Shown: positions 25,919 through 35,195 of the stretch, in pieces
How positions within the stretch are numbered: the first letter of the stretch is position 1
How the letters are laid out: each line of letters opens with the position of its first letter
Source: Psychrobacter sp. JB385
GTDB taxonomy: Bacteria; Pseudomonadota; Gammaproteobacteria; Pseudomonadales; Moraxellaceae
Length of the DNA: 64,000 bases
Direction of reading: 5' to 3'
NCBI RefSeq assembly: GCF_900163785.1
Contig: NZ_FUKN01000010.1
Coordinates: forward strand, 62,001 to 126,000
Program-made: the position numbers and the translations under genes
Notes under the pieces: generated by a model
Told to the model about the DNA's origin: nothing
Database searches by the model: none
What the model saw: only the letters and a program-made list of their open reading frames with translations

Positions 25919-27601
25919 ATGCAAACCAAACGTCCGTTATACATTCCTTTTGCTGGACCAGCCCTATTAGAAACCTCTTTATTAAATAAGGGTAGCGCTT
26001 TTTCGTCAGAAGAACGGGATAACTTCAATTTAACAGGTTTATTACCTCATAACATTGAGACGATTGAAGAGCAGTCACTACGTGCTTATCACCAACTTCG
26101 CTCGTTTAATAATGATATGGATAAGCATATCTACTTGCGTAATATACAAGACACAAACGAGACCTTATTTCATCATTTGGTTGAGCAGCATATTGAAGAA
26201 GTGATGCCCCTCATCTATACGCCAACCGTTGGCCAAGCTTGTGAAAAATTCTCACAAATCTATCGTCGTAAACGCGGTTTATTCATCTCTTATCCTGAGC
26301 GTCATAACATCGATGACATGCTGCAAAATGCGACCAAGCAAAAGGTAAAAGTTATCGTTGTGACCGATGGCGAGCGCATCTTGGGCTTAGGTGATCAAGG
26401 TATTGGCGGTATGGGAATCCCTATCGGCAAATTGTCTTTATATACGGCTTGCGGCGGTATCAGCCCCGCTTACTGCCTACCAATCTTATTGGATGTCGGC
26501 ACCAATAACCAACAATTGCTTGACGATCCGATGTACATGGGCTGGAGAAACCCACGCATCTCTGGTGATGAATATAATGAATTCGTTGATTTGTTTATCC
26601 AGGCGGTTAAACGTCGTTGGCCAGAAGTATTGTTACAATTTGAAGACTTTGCACAAGAGAATGCGACCCCGTTGTTGAACAGATATCGTGACCAATTGTG
26701 CTGCTTTAATGATGATATTCAAGGAACTGCTGCTGTTTCAGTCGGTACATTGATTGCAGCGTGTTTAAATAAAGGTCAAAAACTGAGCCAACAAAGAATC
26801 GCTTTCTTAGGCGCAGGCTCTGCAGGTTGCGGTATCGCAGAACACATTATTCGCCAAATGCAACGCGAAGGGTTAACAGAAGCGCAAGCTCGCAGCCAAG
26901 TATTTATGGTGGATCGTTATGGCTTATTAACAGATAGCATGACAGAGCTACAAAAATTCCAAGTACCGCTAGTACAAAAAGAGTCTGATATTGCCCATTG
27001 GGATAAGAGTCAAAAACTTGGCTTGGCGCAAGTGGTTAAAGAAGGCAAAGTCACGGTATTGTTTGGTGTCAGTGGACAAAAAGGTCTGTTTACCCAAGAG
27101 GTAATCGAAACCTTATGTGCAAACACGGAACACCCAATTGTATTGCCGCTATCAAATCCAACGTCTCGCGTTGAAGCGACACCGCAGGAAGTGATGAACT
27201 GGAGTCGTGGTAAAGCGATTGTTGCAACCGGCAGTCCTTTTCCTCATACCACTTTTGAGGGTCAGACTTTCGAGGTTTCTCAGTGCAATAACAGCTATAT
27301 TTTCCCCGGTATTGGTTTGGGTGTTCTGGTATCGCATGCGACGGGTATCAGCGATAATATGTTGATGGCTGCTAGCCAAGCATTGGCAGATATCTCCATG
27401 GAATATGAAAAAGCACCAGGTGCTATATTGCCTTCAATCAATTACATTAGAGAGATTAGTGAAAAGATTGCTTATGCAGTAGCACTACAAGCGATAGAAG
27501 ATAAGCTGGCCTTACCAGTCACAGCAGAAAATCTAGAGCGTCGATTAAAAGCCAACTTCTGGTTGCCTAGATATCGCAATTATCGTCGTACTTCTTTCTA
27601 G
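25919..27601 (+). CDS. maeA: NAD-dependent malic enzyme
   Basis: 560 residues, the size of E. coli SfcA/MaeA (565). Oxidative decarboxylation of malate to pyruvate in the cytoplasm. Recognisable features: YTPTVGQAC near 100, the [20 protein letters not shown] region (about 158-177), FEDFAQENA and the metal-binding [10 protein letters not shown], and the [14 protein letters not shown]ossmann loop. A moderately matching AAGAAG precedes the ATG. Followed by tandem repeats and a bidirectional terminator. A second, NADP-type malic enzyme (maeB) is at 38931-41264. Confidence 0.96.
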   Translation: MQTKRPLYIPFAGPALLETSLLNKGSAFSSEERDNFNLTGLLPHNIETIEEQSLRAYHQLRSFNNDMDKHIYLRNIQDTNETLFHHLVEQHIEEVMPLIYTPTVGQACEKFSQIYRRKRGLFISYPERHNIDDMLQNATKQKVKVIVVTDGERILGLGDQGIGGMGIPIGKLSLYTACGGISPAYCLPILLDVGTNNQQLLDDPMYMGWRNPRISGDEYNEFVDLFIQAVKRRWPEVLLQFEDFAQENATPLLNRYRDQLCCFNDDIQGTAAVSVGTLIAACLNKGQKLSQQRIAFLGAGSAGCGIAEHIIRQMQREGLTEAQARSQVFMVDRYGLLTDSMTELQKFQVPLVQKESDIAHWDKSQKLGLAQVVKEGKVTVLFGVSGQKGLFTQEVIETLCANTEHPIVLPLSNPTSRVEATPQEVMNWSRGKAIVATGSPFPHTTFEGQTFEVSQCNNSYIFPGIGLGVLVSHATGISDNMLMAASQALADISMEYEKAPGAILPSINYIREISEKIAYAVALQAIEDKLALPVTAENLERRLKANFWLPRYRNYRRTSF

Positions 27602-27615
27602 ACGTTAGAAAGTAG

Positions 27616-27658
27616 CTAAGAAGTAACTAAGAAGTAATTAAGAAGTAATTAAGAAGTA
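27616..27658 (+). repeat. 11-bp tandem repeat, four copies, directly after maeA
   Basis: Four consecutive units of CTAAGAAGTAA/TTAAGAAGTAA (27616, 27627, 27638 and 27649) start 15 bp after the maeA stop. Copies 1-2 start with C, 3-4 with T; the last ends one base early. Confidence 0.8.
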
Positions 27659-27663
27659 TCAAT

Positions 27664-27707
27664 GAAAAAGCCGAGTACTACTGTGAGCAGTGGTATTCGG
27701 CTTTTTC
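27664..27707. terminator. Bidirectional terminator between maeA and sensor kinase
   Basis: A 20-bp near-perfect stem (GAAAAAGCCGAGTACTACTG with CAGTGGTATTCGGCTTTTTC) and a 4-nt loop. The A-run on one side and T-run on the other let it work for both convergent genes. Confidence 0.9.
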
Positions 27708-27745
27708 GATTTGCAGGTTACGTTTTTAGAATGAGTGATTTTGAC

Positions 27746-29416
27746 TTAGAAGATCAAGGTGATACAGAGCCCTCGACTATTATTTTGGTTTAAAATGTTC
27801 GCGGTGGCGTCATCCATAAAGACATCAATACCTGCTTGCTCGCAGATTGACTTGACGATAGAGAGTCCTAGCCCAGTTCCTTCCACCGTTTGTGCGCTCT
27901 GACTGGCACTATCTGATCTCGATTCATGGCTATCATCACGGAGTTGCTCATCGCTACTTGATAACTGATTAAGCCGTACAAAAGGCTCAAAAGCATTTTT
28001 ATACTCATGAGGGTGAATGCCTGTGCCTGAATCTATTATCTGTAATACCACTCTGCTATCCGATGCTTTAGACAAATGCCTTGGTTTTCCAGAGTGAAGG
28101 ACATGGGTGCCAAAATTATACGGCATATCTATAGCGGATTTATGTGAGCTGTCCAAGTTTGGTTCAAGTTGATACAGTTTCACAATGACTTGACCATTAG
28201 CTGGTGTGTAAATAATGGCGTTTTGAATAAGGTTTTTGACGAGCATGAATAATGAAGTCTCGTCTATAGTTACGTTGCTATTAGGTTGCAAATCAACGGT
28301 CAGCCCGACGTTTTTATGATCAGCAATAGGGATGAGTAAGCCAATGACTTGCTCGACAATAAATGTGACGTTGGTCGGTGTGTCATCGTCTTCTAATGCA
28401 GTCTTAATATTGCCAGCTCGAGCGAGTGTTAATAGCTGCTCGACCAAACTTTGATTACGCTTTAGGCGGATAGCCAGTTTATCTAAACCTTCTGACATGG
28501 CTTTATCATCAGCAATACGTTGTAATCGCTGTAGCTGTAAGGAGATGGCAGTCAGCGGCGAGCGCAGTTCATGGGCGGCATCTGCTATAAATCGCTGTTG
28601 ACGCTCGATGCTACGCTTTACCACCGCCAATAATCTATTTAAGGATTCTGCTAGTGGTAGCAATTCAGAGGGCAGTCTGTCAATCTGTAAAGGGCTTAGA
28701 TCGTTCTCATTACGTGCGCTGATTTCATGATGCAATTGGCGCACAGGCTTCATCATTCGCCACATGATAAAAGGCAATAGAATTATTAAGAAAGCGATAC
28801 CGATAATAAGGGGTAAAAAAGATTGTAGCGCACTGGCCTTGGCCAAATCGTCTTGGAGCTCCGTTTGTTGACGCAAGATAAGTGCGACTGCTTCATCATG
28901 ATCTAAGGAGGTAATCTTCACGTCATTCCTATACGTTCGCCAAGAATGACCGTCAATATCTTGATCGCTGATTCCTAATGGAATGTCAGACAGTAACGCC
29001 ATCGGTATCGGTGCTGAGTAATCATGCTCATCATCAGTTTCATTGTCCTGATAGTCTTGTACTTCATTATCGAGTGGGGCTGTGAGTATGATGATATCAA
29101 CGGTAATAGCACCATCATCGTCATCGGTGTCAAAATGGATATTGCTGCGCGCCCAATCCTCATGGCCTAAACGAGCTGCATCGCTATCCAAATCTCTATT
29201 ACTTAAGTCTCTATTACCTAAAACACTGATATCAAGTGACTGCTCTAACAATGCTGCTGTATTTTTCAAGTTATCATCTTGAAAGTCGCTTATCTCATTG
29301 TAGCTATACCAAAATCCATAACCACCAGCGACAATAGCCAATGATAATAATGACAAAACAGACCAAAAGATGAGCTGGAACTGTAGGGAGTTTAAAAGCT
29401 TACGGCGTTTAGACAT
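27746..29416 (-). CDS. Two-component sensor histidine kinase
   Basis: 556 residues. Membrane helices about 17-37 and 200-220 enclose a periplasmic sensor of about 160 residues. HAMP region follows, then HisKA with AAHELRSP (phosphoacceptor His282) and a HATPase domain with the N-box (LVKNLIQNAIIYTP), DSGTGI and GTGLGLSIV motifs. QseC/PmrB-type architecture. The periplasmic region is unusually acidic (DTDDDDG, ETDDEHD), which could bind cations; that is inference. Its response regulator gene ends 53 bp upstream and a PepSY gene lies before that. Confidence 0.95.
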   Translation of the reverse strand: MSKRRKLLNSLQFQLIFWSVLSLLSLAIVAGGYGFWYSYNEISDFQDDNLKNTAALLEQSLDISVLGNRDLSNRDLDSDAARLGHEDWARSNIHFDTDDDDGAITVDIIILTAPLDNEVQDYQDNETDDEHDYSAPIPMALLSDIPLGISDQDIDGHSWRTYRNDVKITSLDHDEAVALILRQQTELQDDLAKASALQSFLPLIIGIAFLIILLPFIMWRMMKPVRQLHHEISARNENDLSPLQIDRLPSELLPLAESLNRLLAVVKRSIERQQRFIADAAHELRSPLTAISLQLQRLQRIADDKAMSEGLDKLAIRLKRNQSLVEQLLTLARAGNIKTALEDDDTPTNVTFIVEQVIGLLIPIADHKNVGLTVDLQPNSNVTIDETSLFMLVKNLIQNAIIYTPANGQVIVKLYQLEPNLDSSHKSAIDMPYNFGTHVLHSGKPRHLSKASDSRVVLQIIDSGTGIHPHEYKNAFEPFVRLNQLSSSDEQLRDDSHESRSDSASQSAQTVEGTGLGLSIVKSICEQAGIDVFMDDATANILNQNNSRGLCITLIF

Positions 29417-29469
29417 CTAAGTTTACTTCTAGCAATGATAACGCACGTTTTTGAGTGGTTCGATTACAG

Positions 29470-30129
29470 TTAGACATTGCTGATATACCACCCAAGTCCC
29501 CGAACATTTTTGATTCTATCTTGTCCGACCTTTTTACGTAAGCTATGAATTAAGAACTCAATGGCATTGCTTTCAACTTCATCGCCCCAGCCATATAAAG
29601 AATCTTCCAGCGCGTTTTTAGACATGACTTTATCAGGAGATAGCATAAAGGTCGTGAGGAGCATATATTCTTTTGCAGTTAAATCGATAGGGTTACTATC
29701 CATCATAACGCGTTTGTGCGCGGTATCTAGACTTAGATTGCCAACGGTAACGTGATTGTCAGCCATGCCTTGAGAGCGTCGTATCAATACTCTCATGCGT
29801 GCAAATACTTCGCCCAATTCAAAGGGTTTGACGACATAATCATCAGCTCCTGAGTCTAAGCCTGCAATTCTATCTTTTAACTGATCACGTGCAGTGAGTA
29901 TCAAGACCGGTGTCTCAATCTTAGCATCCCGAATAGCCGTTAATACGCCCATGCCGTCAACCTCTGGCAGACCTAAATCTAAGAGAATGATATCATAAGG
30001 TTGTACTTTTAACGTCAGAATAGCCTGACGACCATTCTTGACCCAGTCGACCGTATAGGCTTCATCCTGTAATGCTTCGCTAAGACTTTCGCCAATCATC
30101 AAGTCATCTTCAACCACCAATACTCGCAT
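29470..30129 (-). CDS. OmpR/PhoB-family response regulator
   Basis: 219 residues. Receiver domain with the acidic pocket E7/D8/D9, phosphoacceptor D51 (ILLDLGLP), T-loop LTARD and K103 (VVKPFELGE); the C-terminal winged helix includes LTAKEYMLLTTFM and NAIEFLIHSLRKKVG. QseB/PmrA-like. Excellent ribosome-binding site AAGGAG 5-8 nt before the ATG. Transcribed with the downstream kinase gene. Confidence 0.96.
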   Translation of the reverse strand: MRVLVVEDDLMIGESLSEALQDEAYTVDWVKNGRQAILTLKVQPYDIILLDLGLPEVDGMGVLTAIRDAKIETPVLILTARDQLKDRIAGLDSGADDYVVKPFELGEVFARMRVLIRRSQGMADNHVTVGNLSLDTAHKRVMMDSNPIDLTAKEYMLLTTFMLSPDKVMSKNALEDSLYGWGDEVESNAIEFLIHSLRKKVGQDRIKNVRGLGWYISNV

Positions 30130-30396
30130 TAAATCTCCTTACCTATAGAGCCTATAATAAAATCTGAGACGTTCAGCGCAACTATTTTAGTGATCGCTGT
30201 CTATCGGATTAATAATAACCTGACATATCCTATTGTCGATAATAAAATCAGATAGCTGTACCTCTTTAAAAGAAGAGTAGGCGATAGGTTTAGAAAATAA
30301 AAAGTACAATCACTATGTAGTTGATGCAATGATCTTTGGGTAAAAGGGTGCAGATTAGTATTCAATTATAGTGATGACGTCTAGAAGATGTATCAA

Positions 30397-30446
30397 TAAA
30401 AAAGCAGCAACTAATATCTATGCTATCGAGATATCGGCTACTGCTG
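30397..30446 (-). terminator. Terminator after PepSY gene
   Basis: AGCAGTAGCCGATATCT pairs with AGATATTAGTTGCTGCT (allowing G-U pairs) and is followed on the minus strand by TTTTTTATTG. It lies 28 bp past the PepSY stop in the 345-bp gap before the response regulator, so the regulator has its own promoter; the rest of that gap shows nothing clear. Confidence 0.75.
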
Positions 30447-30474
30447 TGCATTAACGTTAATGTCTCGTTCAATC

Positions 30475-31047
30475 TTAGTCGTCTCTATCAATCTGACTGC
30501 TTAACACTTTACCAGTATTGGCATCTACGCTTACATCATACTTTTGATTGCCTTTGACCACTTCGATATCATAGATAGACTGACCTTTTTCCAAATCAAA
30601 TGTAGCGGCTATTACTTTGCCATTCACGCTTTGAGTGGCTTTTTGGATAGCGCTATTCATAGATACTTTGGCTTGCTTCATGGCGCTATATTCAGCCATG
30701 TCTTCTTTATCCAATCTCTCTTGTTCAGACTTAATCACTTTACCCGTATCGGCATCGATTTTTACTTCGTAAGAAGTGCCATTTGCGATGAGCTTAACTT
30801 CATATTCATTAGTCGCATCGTCGTCGTCATAGTCAAACTCTGCACTGATAAGGTCGCCTTTAGCATTTTTTTTGGCTATAGCAATCGCTTGCGCTAGGCT
30901 GATTTTACTTTGCATGGCACTGATGGCTTCATTTGAACTTGTTGCGGCTTTGGTATTAGAAATAGGTGCTGCGAAAGCGGCTGCACTGACACCTACCACC
31001 GTAAGGGTAATGATTGCTGACTTGGTTAGCGCTGATAAATTTTGCAT
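30475..31047 (-). CDS. Secreted protein with two PepSY domains
   Basis: 190 residues from the ATG at 31047, which follows AAAGGTGA; the longer frame starts at a GTG inside that site. Signal peptide about 1-27 (ending AFA). Two PepSY domains: about 45-107 and 115-187, each ending in V-D-A-[DN]-T-G-K-V (SYEVKIDADTGKVIK and KYDVSVDANTGKVLS). PepSY domains are thought to inhibit or chaperone periplasmic proteins. Position before a two-component system suggests a link to signal sensing. Acidic DDDDA loop in the first domain. Confidence 0.9.
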   Translation of the reverse strand: MQNLSALTKSAIITLTVVGVSAAAFAAPISNTKAATSSNEAISAMQSKISLAQAIAIAKKNAKGDLISAEFDYDDDDATNEYEVKLIANGTSYEVKIDADTGKVIKSEQERLDKEDMAEYSAMKQAKVSMNSAIQKATQSVNGKVIAATFDLEKGQSIYDIEVVKGNQKYDVSVDANTGKVLSSQIDRDD

Positions 31048-31200
31048 GAGGATCACCTTTATATTAAGTTTATGTCTGACAGTTTGTTTATTGATTTTGT
31101 CAGCTACCTTGTTGGTATGGGTCTATCATACGAAATAAGACATAGGAGAAACTTAGCGAGAGCCAAAGGTTTTAAATCACATGTTACGTATAATCATCAT

Positions 31201-31274
31201 CAGACAATAAAAAAGACCTTCAATCTCTTAAAGGTCTTGCCTCTTATATATGGTGGGCTAAGTATCAACTTAGC
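31201..31274 (-). other. tRNA 3'-end-like scar with terminator
   Basis: On the minus strand the sequence reads ...AGCCCACCA, then 12 nt, then a hairpin (AAGACCTT/AAGGTCTT) and TTTTTTATTGTCTG, the same order as the 3' flank of the intact tRNA at 36531. Shared blocks are CAGACAATAAAAAA (31201-31214 and 36483-36496) and ATATGGTGGGC (31248-31258 and 36528-36538). No tRNA body is attached; instead GCTAAG-N6-CTTAGC (31257-31274) forms a small hairpin. It may be a degenerate tRNA gene or an attachment-site scar. Confidence 0.4.
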
Positions 31275-31901
31275 TGAATAATTAAACCATTGGTTTTTAA
31301 AGATATTTTAAAAAATAAAATTGTTATACCAATAAGATATTTGAGTAGTAATCCAATTGGATAACTAAACTTATAAATAAAAAATCTGTAAGAAATTATT
31401 GTTACTACCTGTAAGATCAGTATTTTATCATGATTGCTAATATCGAAATATCAACAAAAACAGAGCAAGAGTCGCATGAGGTGGAGTGAATTACTTGATA
31501 GTTGGAGTCTCTGCTCATTAAGTTTTACAACAGGCTTTCAACAGCTGGAGTGGCAACCCAAGGTACAATAGCAGAGTGGGCGGTTACCTACCTGCTGATT
31601 GTCTTTTATCAGACGTATGGAAAAAATTGATGTGGACAGTAATGCTTGACGTTTTATGAGCAGCTACTTAAAAGTGATATTTACAATCACAGCACGCTAT
31701 TCGATGATAAATAAATACATGGCGTATTTCAATCAGTGTGAGAGAGATAACACTTGTAAAGGCCTTATTCTTTATCTTAGAATGATGCTCTTAACAGTTT
31801 ATGTGTTATGTTAGATTTTCTTTCTAGAGTCATTCAAACTGCAAAGTATTTATTCATAAATATTACTTATATAATATCAGTTGGTAATAGATGACAACAT
31901 C
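31275..31901. other. Long intergenic region, no clear gene
   Basis: About 630 AT-rich bases. The only ORF of note is 31 codons long (31476-31571, plus strand) without a good ribosome-binding site. No repeat, RNA fold or gene fragment is recognised. It may be decayed sequence, given the scar on its left. Confidence 0.4.
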
Positions 31902-32489
31902 ATGCTTACTAAGTGGCGAACGCTCACTCTAAGACACTCATCACCAGTAACATTATGGTTTGGCATGCTGCTTGCGTGCTTTGCCTGGATCATGCATTTC
32001 TCGATGTTGCTGACGCCTTTATGGGATGATAACGCCCATTTAGGTCACGGCATTTGTATCAAGCTTGCACCTGTTGTCTCAACCGCTAAGCAGTACGAGC
32101 AAATACAGGCAGATATTACCCATACTGCACACAATATGCCTGATGATAGCGCCGCTTTTCATCTGCACCATCATACCGCTCCTAATTCCTTAGCATCGAC
32201 TTCAAACGCCAGCTCAATAGTAAATGCTCACACAGAACTGTCGTCAAAAGAGTTACATAGCAAGCATCACCCTGAAAGCTCTGATCCAGATGCTATAAAA
32301 CATGCCAGCTGTGATATTTGTCTTTCTATGACGGCGGTGCTTACACCAGAAGTGTTTGCACACACTGACTCTGCTTTATTTGAGTTGCCCGCCGTATTAG
32401 TCGCGTTTTTATATCACTCAACCACTCACTATCCTAGTCATTTTCTACGGCCTCTCACCCGCGCTCCTCCTCAAGCCATATTTCAATAA
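31902..32489 (+). CDS. His-rich DUF2946-like membrane-associated protein
   Basis: 195 residues from the ATG at 31902; a TTG 21 nt earlier is in frame but less likely. One helix near 17-37 (VTLWFGMLLACFAWIMHFSML), then a His-rich region (HLHHHTAP, HSKHHPE) and a KHASCDICLSM pair of cysteines near 130, a hallmark of DUF2946. A second hydrophobic segment lies near 155-170. DUF2946 proteins occur near copper and TonB-receptor genes. The His-rich insertion and CxxC suggest metal binding at the inner membrane. Genes for a TauE/SafE-like protein and a PepSY protein follow on the same strand. Confidence 0.7.
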   Translation: MLTKWRTLTLRHSSPVTLWFGMLLACFAWIMHFSMLLTPLWDDNAHLGHGICIKLAPVVSTAKQYEQIQADITHTAHNMPDDSAAFHLHHHTAPNSLASTSNASSIVNAHTELSSKELHSKHHPESSDPDAIKHASCDICLSMTAVLTPEVFAHTDSALFELPAVLVAFLYHSTTHYPSHFLRPLTRAPPQAIFQ

Positions 32490-32760
32490 CCTTAAACATT
32501 CATAGTTCAATATTTTATTGGTGCATTGGCACTCGCTATCAATCAATAAGCTTACTTATTGCTTTGATTGATGGTTTGTACTCGCTTGTCCAAAACACGG
32601 TATTTAAAATACAGTGCCCAAAATATTGTGCTTAAAATGCTATTTATTTATATCAGTACCTATTCAGTAAGCACCTCATCTGAGCTCTTAAGTGGCTTGG
32701 ATTGTATGTTGGTGCAAAAAACGGAATAGCTGATTCAATTATGTTTTAGGAGTCATTTTT

Positions 32761-33501
32761 ATGACGATGGCATTGTTAACAGCAGCGTTGTTAATGGGAT
32801 TTTTTGGTTCACCGCATTGCTTAGGCATGTGTGGGGGGATTGTTGCAGCATTCGGCTTGTCTATGAAAGACATTAGCCCAGCAAAAAAACGAGGCTTAAT
32901 CGCCACTTATCATTTAGGTCGATTACTCAGTTATGCACTATTAGGACTGATTGCAGGTTTGATTGGTACGGCTGTACTAGCGCCACTGATGGTGGGCAAT
33001 AGTACGCCTCGCATCTTACTGGGGCTGGTTTTGGTGTTTGTCGGACTGACGATGCTCGGCCTTCCTTTTTTAAATAAGCTTGAGCGACTTGGTATGCGCT
33101 TATGGCAAGCACTCGCACCCCTACGTACAAAAGTCTTTCCCTTAAATACCGTTCCTCGGGCACTGGCAGCCGGTTTGCTCTGGGGCTTTTTGCCATGCGG
33201 TCTTGTGTATGGTGCGTTACTCATTGCCGTTGTGGGTCATGACCCATTGACAGGCGCTGTTCTGATGTTTGCTTTCGGTCTTGGGACGATTCCGATGCTG
33301 GTGGCTACTCATGAAACCGTCAATTGGGTACGCCATCATATTGGGCGTCTACGTCTACGACAATTGAATGGTGTGATCATGATGATATCGGGATTGGCCG
33401 TTATCGCTGTACCCATCATCATGGCAAACATGCATGGACATATGGATCACGGGCAAATGAATCACGAGCAAATGAGTCATGAACAGATGAATCACGAGTA
33501 A
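32761..33501 (+). CDS. TauE/SafE-like (DsbD-related) membrane protein with metal-binding tail
   Basis: 246 residues, six membrane helices. The N-terminal GSPHCLGMCGG (16-26) is the signature of the sulfite exporter TauE/SafE family variant linked to cytochrome oxidase copper supply and metal handling. The final 23 residues are His/Met-rich repeats (HMDHGQMNHEQMSHEQM). TAGGAG lies 9 nt before the ATG. The C-terminal repeats are encoded by 15-bp tandem units, and the stop codon is a CAA-to-TAA change inside one unit (see the repeat entry). Confidence 0.85.
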   Translation: MTMALLTAALLMGFFGSPHCLGMCGGIVAAFGLSMKDISPAKKRGLIATYHLGRLLSYALLGLIAGLIGTAVLAPLMVGNSTPRILLGLVLVFVGLTMLGLPFLNKLERLGMRLWQALAPLRTKVFPLNTVPRALAAGLLWGFLPCGLVYGALLIAVVGHDPLTGAVLMFAFGLGTIPMLVATHETVNWVRHHIGRLRLRQLNGVIMMISGLAVIAVPIIMANMHGHMDHGQMNHEQMSHEQMNHE

Positions 33502-33519
33502 ATGAATCACGAGCACTGA
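33439..33519 (+). repeat. 15-bp tandem repeat across the TauE/SafE stop codon
   Basis: Five units: 33439, 33454, 33469, 33484 and 33499, each about CAAATGAATCACGAG (encoding Q-M-N-H-E). The fifth starts with TAA in place of CAA and is therefore outside the gene, but reads M-N-H-E-H and then TGA after it. The repeat thus once extended the tail by one unit. Confidence 0.9.
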
Positions 33520-33637
33520 AAACTAAACAGTCGGACTCTGCTTCTAGCGCTTGCCATCCTTTAGATAGCGAAGCCTAAAATGACGAGTGTCGTCAAGAAC
33601 AGAGCCATATAGCCCATTATTATTTAAGGATCTACTA

Positions 33638-35122
33638 ATGAGTAGACAAAGTCAGAAACCAAAAAATTCTCAGCATTACTTTACCGTGTGGCGTTGGCAC
33701 TTTTATTCAGGGATTTTTATTGCCCCTTTTTTAATTATTCTTGCTTGTACTGCGCTTGGCATGTTGCTGATGTCTAATACGACTGGCCGAGATTACGATC
33801 GCTTGACCATTATGCCGCAGGCTACGGTACAAACGCCTGTTTCCACCCAAGCCAAAGCTGCACTTGAAAGCGTGCCTGATAGTACGCTTGTCAAATACAT
33901 CGCGCCCCGAGAGCCTAATACCGTTGCGCTGTTTCAAGTACGATCAGACAGTCAAGACAACATGGTCGCTATTGATCCTTATACGGCAGATATCGTCAAA
34001 AGCATCCCGACGCAAAGCAATTTGTATCATACTTTTGATGCGATTCATGGTGATCTACTTTTAGGAACAGTCGGTGACTATATCCAAGAAACCACGGCAG
34101 CGTTGACCATCCTGATGATTCTAACAGGTTGGTATTTGTGGTGGCAAAAACGCAAGTCGGTCAAAGCAATGTTAGTCCCTGACAATGATACTAATCTGAA
34201 AAAAAAGCGCTCGTTTTTTCGAACCATTCACGCCACTTTAGGAAGTTGGATATCTATTCTACTTCTATTTTTCTGTATTTCTGGCATGGCATGGGCAGGT
34301 ATTTGGGGTGGCAAAGTGGTACAGGCATGGAGTCAATTTCCTGCTGGCAAATGGGGCGTGGCTCCTGTACCTATTTCGATCAATCCCGATGATCCTCATG
34401 CGGGTATGGATATGAGTGGGGCTAAGCCACACGTTCATGGTTCAGACAGCACACCAACACATGGTAGCGTCTTAAATACAGGTAAGACTAAAGAGGTGCC
34501 TTGGGTACTTGAGCTAACACCAATGCCAATCTCTGGCACGACCAAAGGAGAGAATGGTATAGCACCCAACATACCTATCAACGTAGATACGGTAAATCAG
34601 TATGGCCATGAGATAGGATTCACAGGCCGCTATCATATGAACGTACCTCAAGGCGATACAGGTGTCTGGACACTCAGCCAAGATTCTATGAGCTATGATA
34701 TGCACAGTCCCACGGCTGACCGTACCGTACATATTGATCGCTATTCTGGTAAAGTATTGGCAGATATTCGCTATGACGACTACAACGCGTTCGGGAAGTT
34801 TATGGCAGCAGGTATCGCCATACATATGGGCACACTTGGATGGTGGAGTGTGCTTGCTAATGTACTGTTTTGCTTAGCCGTCATCGGCATTTGTATCAGT
34901 GGTTATATGATGTGGTGGCAGCGCAGGCCTAGCGCTCAAGAGGTGGCTGGGCTAAATCCACCAGCTCGCGGTAGTAAGAGATCGATACCTATCTGGCTGA
35001 TGGTCGTACTACTTGTCGTAGCAGTCATCTTTCCCACAGCAATCATTGCTATTATCGGCATAGCGTTGTTAGACTTTTTGGTTATCTCGCGTTTTTCTGT
35101 TTTGGAGAAACTGTTGAAATAA
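33638..35122 (+). CDS. PepSY-domain membrane protein
   Basis: 494 residues from the ATG at 33638, which follows AAGGA by 8 nt; the open frame goes back to 33587 without a site. Helix 1 carries VWRWHFYSGIFIAPFLIIL (about 15-34), the PepSY-TM signature; other helices are near 155-172, 205-225, 395-420 and 455-485. A His/Met-rich segment (HAGMDMSG and HVHGSDSTPTHGS) lies in the periplasmic loop. Same family as the gene at 7278, but not in an iron operon; with the two genes before it, a metal uptake or reduction role is plausible. Confidence 0.88.
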   Translation: MSRQSQKPKNSQHYFTVWRWHFYSGIFIAPFLIILACTALGMLLMSNTTGRDYDRLTIMPQATVQTPVSTQAKAALESVPDSTLVKYIAPREPNTVALFQVRSDSQDNMVAIDPYTADIVKSIPTQSNLYHTFDAIHGDLLLGTVGDYIQETTAALTILMILTGWYLWWQKRKSVKAMLVPDNDTNLKKKRSFFRTIHATLGSWISILLLFFCISGMAWAGIWGGKVVQAWSQFPAGKWGVAPVPISINPDDPHAGMDMSGAKPHVHGSDSTPTHGSVLNTGKTKEVPWVLELTPMPISGTTKGENGIAPNIPINVDTVNQYGHEIGFTGRYHMNVPQGDTGVWTLSQDSMSYDMHSPTADRTVHIDRYSGKVLADIRYDDYNAFGKFMAAGIAIHMGTLGWWSVLANVLFCLAVIGICISGYMMWWQRRPSAQEVAGLNPPARGSKRSIPIWLMVVLLVVAVIFPTAIIAIIGIALLDFLVISRFSVLEKLLK

Positions 35123-35142
35123 CGCTTTATCAAAAGTAAGAC

Positions 35143-35182
35143 CACAACAAATGCGATGGTTTTTACTATCACATTTGTTGTG
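35143..35182. terminator. Bidirectional hairpin between PepSY and BLUF genes
   Basis: CACAACAAATGCGAT and ATCACATTTGTTGTG pair over 15 bp (one G-U) with a 10-nt loop, between convergent stops. The flanking U-tracts are short. Confidence 0.75.
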
Positions 35183-35195
35183 TTATTAAATAGTT

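Noticed and set aside
27664..27707. Long inverted repeat read as an insertion-sequence end
   Set aside because: It has the A-run/T-run layout of a bidirectional terminator between convergent genes; no transposase is near.
31476..31571. 31-codon plus-strand ORF in the long gap
   Set aside because: No convincing ribosome-binding site, no recognisable motif; kept only as a note.
32538..32572. Hairpin ATCAATCAA...TTGATTGAT after the DUF2946 gene
   Set aside because: Perfect arms but no U-run and no clear role; too weak to list as a terminator.
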